Source: Asparagopsis taxiformis (Eukaryota > Rhodophyta > Florideophyceae > Bonnemaisoniales > Bonnemaisoniaceae). From it: a stretch of DNA of 64,000 nucleotides. The position numbers and the translations under genes were made by a program. The notes beneath the pieces are model-generated. The model did not search any database. It was given only the letters and a program-made list of their open reading frames with translations, and was not told the origin of the DNA. Positions 50,423 to 59,275 of the stretch are shown piece by piece. The DNA lies in contig JALQPE010001855.1 in assembly GCA_030407315.1 (NCBI GenBank), positions 107,632 through 171,631 on the forward strand, written 5' to 3'. Position 1 is the stretch's first letter. The number at the start of each line of letters is the position of its first letter.

Positions 50423-50852
50423 TGATTGCGTGGTTCCGTGTACAGCAGGCCAATTCTTCTTGCCAGTAGACTCCACTGCCGTGCCTCCAATAGCCACCCC
50501 TTCATGTCTCCCATGTCTCCCAGGATCAGCCTCTGCGGAAAGTGGCTTCCCATTGATGTGTCCTTCATGTCTGCCGGGTACAATCCAGCCATTATCAGGA
50601 CAAACTGCGTGCATACCTTGCCCTCCGGGACTTATTTCTAATCCAGGCAGGACAGAGTGTATTCTGGTGACGACTCGTCCTCCGACAACCACCAGTCTAT
50701 CGAAGCCCTGTCCGCAAAGGGAGAAGAAGTGCATTAAGCGTTTCAGAAGGAATCGCTGCAGGATTTTAGTTACTCTTATCCGGTGCAGTGGCCAGAAAAT
50801 ATCACGTTCCATACTTGCACGCGGAAGGATCTGCAGAATTCTGTGCCGGTAA
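50423..50852 (+). pseudogene. Secreted cysteine-rich protein gene, 3' part
   Basis: The frame continues the 5' part with no base lost: TDCVVPCTAGQ, then C-x2-C-L-P-G, C-x2-C-L-P-G-T and C-x2-C-P-P-G-L repeats. A Thr/Pro stretch (TTRPPTTT) and a basic C-terminal tail with cysteines follow, ending at 50852. A second frame is also open over the last 100 bases, so the exact C terminus is uncertain. No membrane segment is seen, so a secreted or cell-wall protein is likely. Confidence 0.78.
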
Positions 50853-52856
50853 AGGTGTGAGCGGGCATATGTTGTTTATTCTTCTATCTTTGGCAATTAT
50901 AGTAGAGACGATGCATGCGGTAATCGAGTTAGCATTTGTCAACAAGGAAATCACAACAACATTATGTAGAGTAAAATGAATATCACCTAGCGTGTGCTAT
51001 TCATCATTCCACATAGCAGGTCCGGCTTCTGTGGTACTCTCGAGGATATCCATATGCTCCCTTCATATAGAGCTTTGGTGCTTACTCCAGCCCCAGCGCT
51101 GGAAATTAATTGTTCATAGTTGTAAAACCAGATACACCACATAGCCGGTACTATCGCTGAAGGCTATTTATTCAATCCGCAGGGCAACGAATACGGAGCT
51201 TTAAGGCTTCGCTGTGCAGACTGGGGTGCTGAACGACTTGATTTTTTAACGATCTCGAAAGTACGACAATAAAACGTGTACGCGTCGCACGTTGGATCAT
51301 TAATGACCCAATCGGACGCGGGCGTGCACGTGTTGACAAACAACTCACCAATTACACAGCTTACAGTACAACTAGGTATTATCTGACCTCTCCGGACAAT
51401 TAACAAGCGTCACATTCTTTCCACACGTGTGCCAATGTCTCAAGTTCAAATTTATTGAAAATAAGGACACCTGTCCAAAACACTCACGCCGGCAATAGGA
51501 CACTACTTGCGCAAGGGCTAGATCAGATGGCGAGCGTCGGAAAAACTGATCGCGACTCGTGGGCGTACTATCCAAAGTCCTATCTCGGGTTGTGTCTATG
51601 CCAGCGAGCGGTATCAGAGTAGGAAACACACATCGGGACTGGAGCGCTATAGCTCCAATCGTATGCAGCTTGCGTCATGAGCAGCTTTTTCGCTGCGTCG
51701 AGTGATGTACACAACGGATCAGAGCGAAGCGAATTCCCGAGGCGGTTCGGCTCGACATGGGGCGGGTGTACGTCTAGGCGGCTCGTCACCTCGTCTCGTC
51801 TCGGGTTTTATCAACGGTTGATCGGCCGATGATGAATCGGTGGATAACGTTCTGTACCAACTGGTTGTTTCGTGGCGGGTGCTAGGACGGCGATGTCTCC
51901 ACGCCCTTGCAAAGTTGCCGATGACACCGCCATCGATCACGGCGATGCGAGGCTTTCTTACGCGGATGGAACGTGATACTTTTCGCGGTGCGATGCTAAA
52001 TTGGCATGGAATCGCCAAGCTATGATGGTATACCTGAGGAGTGGGATGATTACGGAATGTTACTTTGGTACATCTATGGACTGTAGGGCAGATCCGAGAT
52101 TGACTGCCACATCCCCGTTTGGAGCGTTCGCCAACTGGAAGACCAGTCTGCCCTTTTTTTCGAAGGGCGTTGCGGTCAGCAGAAACGCACTCGTCCACAC
52201 ATCCCACGGTGCGCATTGGCCAGCACACGATCTGTGAGATAATTCGTGGCCACAATATGTCGCATAGACAGGTCGTGACTACATGCAATCGCTTGCTAGC
52301 TGCAGATTCCCAGAGGAATGTCATACAGATTCTCCCATGAACGCACACGAGCAACCACGCACTTCGCACGCATCCGCACAAACGACCACATTCCACTCGG
52401 AAATGTCCGCGCGCACGTCGGCGTCAATCCGGGGAATTTCACAGCCGTGCGCGCTCGCCGGGTGCATGCAACATGCAGTGCTGAAGCAGCAGACCACGCG
52501 ACTGCCGACGACTGATCGCGCTGCGCAACAGGATGCTGAACGCGCATCGGGGATGGCGCGGTTGACGTACATGTGTCGGGCGGTGGTGGGAGTGGAATAG
52601 GCATGTGTGCTTTGTCGCTCGTCGCATAGCAATGTTGCTCTGTCATGTAGTTATTCTTGAGCCGCCACCGTATGGGCGAGATCGAGGGAGCTTAATATGC
52701 CATGTTACGAGAAGAGGACTGTGTTCGTTGGACGTTTTCAGTTCACAGGGACGGCCGAGGGTAGTGAATTGGTGAATTACATTACGTGAATCCTACAATT
52801 ACAATGGTATAAAGTAAGTTGTCAATTTGGGACGTCGCGGCGCATCGCACGCGGTC
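50853..52856. other. Intergenic DNA with no supported gene
   Basis: Several frames of 60-225 codons overlap on both strands around 51720-52650, where the DNA is G/C-rich. None has a domain, a repeat or a frame clearly favoured over its antisense. The minus-strand 225-codon frame (51719-52396) is the longest and is Arg/Cys-rich in the way chance frames are. Confidence 0.45.
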
Positions 52857-52933
52857 TGTTAGACTTTAAAGAATGTTGTGCCTGCGCAGACACTAGAGTT
52901 GGCATGTCGCCTGGTCATATGAATATCCCAACA
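52857..52933 (-). repeat. Solo LTR of the TRIM family (77-bp form)
   Basis: TGTTAGACTTTAAAGAATG to ATATCCCAACA, flanked by the target duplication CGGTC (52852-52856 and 52934-52938). Matches the TRIM LTR at 57008 without its 51-bp extra block. Confidence 0.88.
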
Positions 52934-53100
52934 CGGTCTGTGTGTTGTGCCGGTCGCATGACGTGGAGATGCGCTGCGAGGGTGATTCACGCGTGGTTGG
53001 TTAATTTTGGAGACAGGACGTATTTCTATCATCCATGGGCACTTGCGAGGACGTTGTGGCGACGACGACTCGGTCCAACATTCAACGTTTTGACTGTCAC

Positions 53101-53177
53101 TGTTAGACTATAAAGAATGTTGTGCCTGCGCAGACACTAGAGTTGGCATGTCGCCTGGTTATATGGATATCCCAACA
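53101..53177 (-). repeat. Solo LTR of the TRIM family (77-bp form)
   Basis: Same 77-bp form, flanked by the target duplication GTCAC (53096-53100 and 53178-53182). Lies 167 bp from the other solo copy. Confidence 0.88.
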
Positions 53178-53424
53178 GTCACGGTTCCAAATATTGACAC
53201 AGTATTATTCGCTATCATAGTGCAGAAAAGAACAGAACTAACTGCAAACTCAACAGAGATGTATAAAGGTTCTGTCAGAGATAGATGTAGATAGATAAAG
53301 AGTCTGTATTGACAGAACCCATGTATGAGCTGCCAGGTGCTCACTGGCTGCCCTCATGCTCCCCACACACATCTGGTTGTCACATCACGCCACGCCGGGT
53401 GCGCGGCCCGTTTCACGTCGTGTT

Positions 53425-53559
53425 GTCACGTCGTGTGCGCGTAGCATAAATGGCACAGTTTGGCGTGGCGTGTTGTGTGTTTGTTGTGTACTCCTCGTCC
53501 GCATTCTGACAAAGAGTTGTCACGTCGTGTGCGCGTATTAATACGCGACACGACGTGAC
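53425..53559. repeat. Possible MITE-like element with CACGTCGTG ends
   Basis: GTTGTCACGTCGTGTGCGCG occurs at 53423 and again at 53516, and its inverse CGCGACACGACGTGA ends at 53558. The 39-nt stretch 53520-53558 is itself a near-perfect palindrome. A perfect 17-nt palindrome, ATGCGGTAATACCGCAT, follows at 53571-53587. No reading frame. A small inverted-repeat transposon is the simplest reading. Confidence 0.4.
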
Positions 53560-53651
53560 TCGCCAAGAGAATGCGGTAATACCGCATGGAGATACCTTCT
53601 CCTTCGCGCCGCACTGCGCGGTCTGTCGAACGATGTCACATCTGGCCGTGC

Positions 53652-53947
53652 AGAATCAAGCTGGTCACCAATCAAGCTTGATTAGCTTGACCAATCAAGC
53701 TTGATTGGTGACCAGCTTGATTCTCGCAGCGCACCAATACCAATCGTATGCCTTGATTCTCGCAGCGCACCAATACCAATCGTATGCGCTGCGAGAATCA
53801 AGCTGGTCACCAATCAAGCTTGATTAGCTTGACCAATCAAGCTTGATTAGCTTGACCAATCAAGCTTGATTGGTGAATCAAGCTTGATTAGCTTGACCAA
53901 TCAAGCTTGATTGGTGACCAGCTTGATTGGTATTGGTGCGCTGCGAG
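53652..53947. repeat. Nested palindrome array built on CAATCAAGCTTGATTG
   Basis: Arms 53652-53683 and 53693-53724 form a 32-bp perfect hairpin with a 9-nt loop. A 36-bp unit is then repeated in tandem (53716-53751, 53752-53787), and the AATCAAGCTTGATT modules recur at least five more times in both orientations. The left motif GCGCACCAATACCAATC returns inverted at the right end. No coding content. It could be a foldback element or an unstable satellite. Confidence 0.8.
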
Positions 53948-54869
53948 TGCCGGAGGCGCTGCGGTAGGGCAGTCACCAGCGGCTCTATCATACTGATCTA
54001 CTGCGGGCGGATGGCGGATCATGGGCATTAGTTGCTGCCCATCTACAGTACTTACAGTAAGTCCCGCACTTATGGTCCATGGTCCTGCGGTTCGCCGATG
54101 CCGATTGGCTGGATTGCCCATGAAGCAGAAGCAGCGGCGATACGTACGGAGGGACTCGACCCTGCGACCAAACATATCTCATCTTCATACCCGTCTGCAC
54201 CCGAATCGTGAGCGTTTTGGCACCCGCACCGCTTCCACTAAACCACTCATCCTGGTTATCGCACGGTTGATGGAAGTGAAGTTTATTTTCAGAGAATTGC
54301 ACGAAAACTCTTCAATTCAACGTCGTGACTGCCTCATCCGTGACATCATGTTCATTGCGGTAACGTTTGGGAAATGATATTGATATGTAGAAATCCACCT
54401 CACCCACCCCTGCTACATTTTCCTCACTTGAAAGCCCATTCCAGGCGACGATTCTGCGCCAACACGACACACTCGATCTCCGTCACCGCCCGCAAATTAC
54501 GGTATAAAACCGCACCGCGAGTATGCGACGGGATAAGAAAGAGTCTAGCTGTTAATTACAACATTGGTACAGTGGCTCCAATTGTTGAACTGGCATTGTT
54601 TCGATGTTCTGTTGTACATGAGAAATCGAGTATCGATATTGACTTCGATATTCGTCCTGCATTTGGACATATTTGATGTGCTGTTCTATGACGTGTCTTC
54701 GGTGTTTACGGTTTATGATTGATTGCTTTTGGCTGGAATATAACTGTGGATATTGTAGTATAGGTTGTAGAGCTAGACTGTGCAGCACGACGACGACGAC
54801 GACAACAAAAAAAAAACTATTCTTTCTTCCAACTACCGAGCATCACCAACTTATCATCAAACCTTTATT
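53948..54869 (+). other. Non-coding DNA including the presumed 5' LTR of element H
   Basis: No gene seen. By comparison with F the LTR of H should end at 54869 (TTTATT, then GTTATGGG). Its start cannot be fixed because H has no 3' LTR. TATAAAA at 54503-54509 inside CGGTATAAAACCG is a possible promoter element. Confidence 0.4.
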
Positions 54870-54872
54870 GTT

Positions 54873-57007
54873 ATGGGCTCCAACGCTACTCTTCCGTCCC
54901 GCCCGAGGTTTTCGTGGGATGTTCGCTCAGTCCCATGGACTGATGGCAAAGGTGATCAATCACAGTATGCAAGTGCTGTCGCACTTTGGCAACTTTTTCA
55001 CAATGGCCTACCGGAGAATAACTCCAATAAGATTCCGCTGAACTTACAAGGAATCATGCTGAAGTCTCAGCTGTTTGGTCGGGCGTTTGATTTGTGTCGA
55101 CATTTATCTGATGAAGTTATCCAGTCTGATGATGGTGTGGATGCCATTGTTGATGCAATCCACAAAAGAGATCCTTTGGCTGTTATCGGTGATGTGTATC
55201 AAGATTTCTTGGATGTTTTGAATGTCAAACGCGGTGAAAAGGAAAGCTTCAAGAATTATGAGGCACGTTTTGATGCGCATGTGAACAAGTTCAATTCTCA
55301 TGCTGAATCAGCGCGACTACCTGATGCGTTAGTTGCGTTCATGCTGCTTGCTAATGCAAAAGTTGATAGCGCTCAGCGTGTTTCTGTGCTTGCTTCTGCG
55401 TCCTCTCGCACAGAAGGTCTTACTTCTAAGTCTTCAACAGCAGAATATTTGCAAGCAGTCTCTTACAGTTCGGTTGCGTCTGTAATCAGGCAATGTGATA
55501 AACCGGCTTGCTCTTCTTCTAGTGACAATGGAACACTTGTTGCTAATTATGTTTCCACATCGCGGCGCAAACAGCATAAGTACAGAAAATCTAAGCTTAG
55601 CCCGGAAGATCTAGCAGCTCTTAAAGCTAGAAGCAGGTGCCGCAAATGCCATATGATTGGTCACTGGGATTCTGACCATAATGCGGACGGAACTTACACA
55701 TCGAAAACAAACAATGACCGTTCTTCTACTTCTCAAGGTGGTTTAAAGAAGTCGGTCACATTTAATATGGTACAGTTGGGCAAAACAGATATCCTTTCTG
55801 GTGGATACATTGGTCCTCTTGTGGATGATGGAGCACCATACAGTGGGATTGGTGAGGATGAGTTCAAGATGCTCCAGCCACTACTCCTCCCTGAATGGTC
55901 TGGGAAGTATGAGTCCTTACCAGATACGATTCGTGATCGCCCCTATTGGCAATACGGAACTGGACAACATTCAAGCCAGTTGCGTCGTATTATTGGATCT
56001 ATATCATTGACTGCAAAGTCTGATAATGGTAACGCAGTAATCATACGACATCTGGTCATCTCAGGTTCCTCTCAGTGGATCATAGGCAGAAATGTTACTC
56101 GCAATTGCAACATTGTTCACCTTGGAACTAATATATTACAGCTTCCAGTTGCAGATGGATGCCTTACACCTGACTCAATTACCATGATTGACTATGACTT
56201 TCATAGCTATTTGTCTTATGAACTGTTCCTTGATAACGATTTACACCGATCTGAGGATGTTGAACGAGCTATGTTTTGTGCTACTGCTCAGATTAATGGT
56301 TATGATTCGAACCTGATGTGGTCTGATAAGAAGAAGATTATTGATAAGGTCCACAATCATATTTGTGGGCACTCTTCTTACACTGATATTAAGATATTAC
56401 TTCAACGGAATAACATATGGGATTCCGATGTACAGAAGTATCTAAGCTCTGTTCTTGAGACGTGTTCCAGCTGTAACACTACAAGCACACCTACTCAGAC
56501 GAGGAAAGTGTCTTTGAGCTCTCTATCCCGTGAGTTTAACCAAGTTGTGTGTATTGACCACTTCTTTGTGGATGAGCTAAAAATATTTCATGTCATGGAT
56601 TCAGTAACCCGGTATTCTGTTGGTACAGTTGTTTCTGATACCTCTATGATGTCAGCAATTACGGCTTTTGAGATGCTTTGGATTACTCCTTTTTGGACGC
56701 CGGATACTATTGTATGTGATGCTGCATTCAAGAATAAGACTTTCACGGACTATCTTCATACCAATGGTATTACCTCGCGTATATTACCCCCTCGCCGTCA
56801 TAATAAGAATGTGATTGAATCAAAACATCGCATTATTCGGGATTTGTATCTGAGACTCAAATCTGATGTCGATACTTCTAATAATCTCACTAACATGCTA
56901 CTTATTCAAAGGGCTATACGAATCTCCAATGACTTATACGGTAACGATGTCATGTCAGCCAATGAAATGGCAAAAGGTTTTACAAGACCTGTGTGTGATG
57001 GGAAATT
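54873..57007 (+). CDS. Element H Gag, protease and integrase (to the TRIM insertion)
   Basis: Starts MGSNATLPSRPRFSWD at the ATG inside the primer-binding site. Knuckle CRKCHMIGHWDSDH (CX2CX4HX4H), protease LVDDGAPYSG, integrase HHCC-like module, then CIDHFFV, CDAAFKN and VIESKH, again DD32E. The order and spacing match F throughout. The frame is cut at 57007 by the TRIM and continues at 57500 (CDGK joined to FPSAIPDD). Confidence 0.88.
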
Positions 57008-57135
57008 TGTTAGACTATAAAGAATGTTGTGCCTGCGCAGACACTAGAGTTGGCATGTCGCCTGGTTATATGGATATCCCAACGGAGCGGAGCCGATGGA
57101 CCAGGGAGGAGATGAGGGATATGGATATCCCAACA
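57008..57135 (-). repeat. 3' LTR of the TRIM (128-bp form)
   Basis: On the minus strand it starts TGTTGGGATATCCATAT; GTTGGGATATCCATAT recurs 51 bp later. The solo LTRs lack one copy and the spacer. Confidence 0.9.
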
Positions 57136-57317
57136 CGCCCCCGCTCCCTGGGCAAGCGGTGAAGCGGTAGGAGGCGTAGTAGCCTGAGGCGTTGGAGCCT
57201 GTCTTGACTAGATAAGAGTCTTGTTGTTGACTTGTCGTAGCGGGATTTGTCGTCGCTGTGATGTGATTGGCGGTAGTTGCGTCGCCGTGTTGAATAAATT
57301 ACGATGCAGCGGTGCTT

Positions 57318-57334
57318 GTGAGAATCGAACTCAC
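57318..57334 (-). other. tRNA T-arm-like hairpin with B-box match inside the TRIM
   Basis: On the minus strand GTGAG-TTCGATT-CTCAC is a perfect T arm: 5-bp stem, 7-nt loop, G53-C61, TTC and A58 all in place. AAGCACC follows like an acceptor strand. GTTCGATTC also matches the pol III B box. No matching 5' half (GGTGCTT) is found upstream, so this is not a complete tRNA gene. Confidence 0.5.
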
Positions 57335-57353
57335 GCAGTCCAGTTAACGATAT

Positions 57354-57366
57354 CTGGGCCATAACC
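57354..57366 (-). other. Primer-binding site of the TRIM
   Basis: GGTTATGGCCCAG on the minus strand: the anticodon-arm complement with one G missing. Confidence 0.72.
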
Positions 57367-57494
57367 TGTTAGACTATAAAGAATGTTGTGCCTGCGCAGA
57401 CACTAGAGTTGGCATGTCGCCTGGTTATATGGATATCCCAACGGAGCGGAGCCGATTGGCCAGGGAGGAGATGAGGGATATGAATATCCCAACA
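57367..57494 (-). repeat. 5' LTR of the TRIM (128-bp form)
   Basis: Same length as the 3' LTR, with a few base differences (for example GATTGG against GATGGA), so the insertion is not brand new. Confidence 0.9.
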
Positions 57495-57499
57495 AAATT

Positions 57500-57820
57500 T
57501 CCATCAGCAATCCCAGATGATATCAGTGAGGCACACAATGCCTTGTTGGCAAAGCGCAAGCTTACACTAATACTACGTTCGAAGGCCATCAGTGAAGTAC
57601 CTATCAGTGTTGGTGATCTTGTTCAATTATATATCAAGCGTAATAATGACAAGAGAGGCAAATGGACAGCTGCTAAAACTGTCCTTTCTTATGATCATGC
57701 CTCCAGAACAGTGACTGTTCCTGGTAAAAGTGGTCGGACAATCTCAGCTTCTATTGAGGATGTTAGACCTGCACTGTCTGATAGCTCTCTGGCTACTGCT
57801 ATACAAGAATCAATTGATTA
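57500..57820 (+). CDS. Element H, region after integrase core, truncated
   Basis: About 107 codons in frame with 54873-57007, matching F residues around 722-828 (HNALLAKRKL, then KRGKWTAAKTVLSYDHASRT). This is the C-terminal integrase region. It ends at 57820, where the sequence changes to TATATGGATATATGG. Confidence 0.82.
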
Positions 57821-57870
57821 TATGGATATATGGATAGCATTCAGAAAGCCTCACTCATCTCGCCCACGAC

Positions 57871-58110
57871 ATGAAGTTCTGCTGTATCACCACATCGCAC
57901 TCTCCTTCCACACCAGTGGCGCATACGCCACAGAGAAAGGCACCCGATGCGCCCCGCGTGCCGCTCAATCCTGCTATCTACCAGCCCGACATGGCGCATT
58001 TCAAACTTCCGCCAAACATCATGGATTGCCGTCCGCCTGAATGCAACAATTCCGGCTCATTTCTGACTCGCATCCGTGCGTGGATTCGTCGCATGACATG
58101 CCGCATGTAA
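57871..58110 (+). CDS. Possible C-terminal end of an unknown host protein (79 codons)
   Basis: The frame from ATG 57871 to 58110 has C-rich third positions and a proline-rich start, followed by FLTRIRAWIRRMTCRM at its end. It lies directly beyond the truncated H element, so it may be the 3' end of a gene whose front was lost or displaced. I recognise no family, and chance is possible. Confidence 0.25.
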   Translation: MKFCCITTSHSPSTPVAHTPQRKAPDAPRVPLNPAIYQPDMAHFKLPPNIMDCRPPECNNSGSFLTRIRAWIRRMTCRM

Positions 58111-59113
58111 TGCACATTCATGACCGGACGACTTTGTCTCTGTTTTTGGTAGGCGACGGAGATTTTATGCTGGTGTGTGTACACAATACATGCACTCTGA
58201 GACAGAATTGTTTGCTTTTTATTCTGTGAGGCTTCGATGTATGACTGCAGCTTGTGCAAGGCTGTGTACAGGCTCTACGTTTGGATATTGTTGAAACGCG
58301 GAATGATTTCCGGGTGATTGTGGTTATAGATTAGTGGATAAGGACAGTTTTCTTGTACTGAAAATGTATGTGGGATATGTATTCGGTACTGCGATGGGGA
58401 AATAAAGCTTAGCCATGATGAAAATAAAAAGGGAACCGAGCAGCAGCTTGGACCTTGATGAGTTAGTTGTTAAAAATGCAGATAGCATTCGATTGGATCT
58501 ATAGATGAACGAGACCATTCACAAGATGGAATTTGTGTCAGCTCATGGAAAAATGAACGAGATGCTGTTGTTGCAAGCATGCTTTTTTGATCATATTACA
58601 GATACAGGTGTAGCAGTATTTCAATAATTCACTTTTTCTGTGCCAGTTCAAGGCCTGACAAGTTTAGTATACTCTCGGAACAGGTTCTGGGCGTGTATGA
58701 AATGGAGGTGCTAGTGATTTTCAAAAACGTGACACCGCAGAAAACCAGACCGCGGCAATTTGTAATGTCATGATAGCCAGTCGCGCAAGAGCATACCATC
58801 AAGACGGTACACTGACACTCGTTTGAAAGATAAACTTCTGAGCGCCCGAGAATAGGATGTTGTCGAATAGTTTATTAAAGTCTGAATATTTAAACGGACG
58901 ACATAATTTCTATTAAAATTTATTCGCAAAACATGATTCAGGAAAAATCTATGGCGTTCGTTACAGTTATCAGACTTTCCAGTTTGTATTGGCAGTGGAG
59001 AAGTTTCATACTCAACTGCTGGTTGTTATTTCAAATAAATTAATCAAGTTGAACTTCTCCGATCGCTGTGATGAGATTTGTGAATGCTGTACCTCCATTG
59101 CTCTTTCGCATAG
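58111..59113. other. Intergenic A/T-rich DNA, no gene seen
   Basis: Only frames below 95 codons and no repeats or motifs that stand out. It looks like unique host sequence up to the element I target site. Confidence 0.5.
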
Positions 59114-59118
59114 TCCAC

Positions 59119-59275
59119 TGTGAAACAAACGTGGTTGCTTGACCGTTTATTCCTCCCCGAGATCGTCGGCGGAGGTTTATCTATGTGTTGTGATGACTGT
59201 AAGTACTGTAAATGTGTAAGTTATTCGGAAAGGCTGGATGTAGTCACAGCGCGGAAAAAGAGAAGTTATTCGTCA
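59119..59275 (-). repeat. 3' LTR of element I (long form)
   Basis: On the minus strand CGAATAAC occurs at the outer end and again 45 bp in (plus-strand GTTATTCG at 59220-59227 and 59265-59272). The LTR start TGA is at the same time the stop codon of the polyprotein. The box GCGCGCGGCGAC lies just outside. AATAAA is present. Confidence 0.88.

Larger units (their letters stand above)
57008..57494 (-). mobile_element. TRIM: 487-bp non-autonomous LTR retrotransposon
   Basis: Two 128-bp LTRs (57008-57135, 57367-57494) flank a 231-bp non-coding interior. Target duplication AAATT at 57003-57007 and 57495-57499. On the minus strand the primer-binding site GGTTATGGCCCAG directly follows the 5' LTR, and GGGAGCGGGGGCG, a good polypurine tract, precedes the 3' LTR. 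It must be mobilised by another element. The tract AGGGGGCG of element G is the most similar, but G LTRs differ. Confidence 0.92.
54870..57820 (+). mobile_element. Copia retrotransposon H, truncated, holding a TRIM
   Basis: Primer-binding site GTTATGGGCT (54870) with the gag ATG at 54873, as in F. Similarity to F is continuous from Gag through integrase to the residues AIQESID at 57820. There H stops abruptly, without Tudor-like domain, RT, RNase H or 3' LTR. It is a 3'-truncated remnant, but what remains has no stop or frameshift, so loss was recent. Confidence 0.85.

Noticed and set aside
51719..52396. A 225-codon minus-strand gene
   Set aside because: No domain, Arg/Cys-rich composition typical of antisense chance frames, competing frames on the plus strand, and no paralogue in the window.
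57301..57366. A complete tRNA gene on the minus strand of the TRIM
   Set aside because: Only the T arm is convincing. There is no acceptor partner, D arm or plausible anticodon loop upstream; the LTR and primer-binding site occupy that space.
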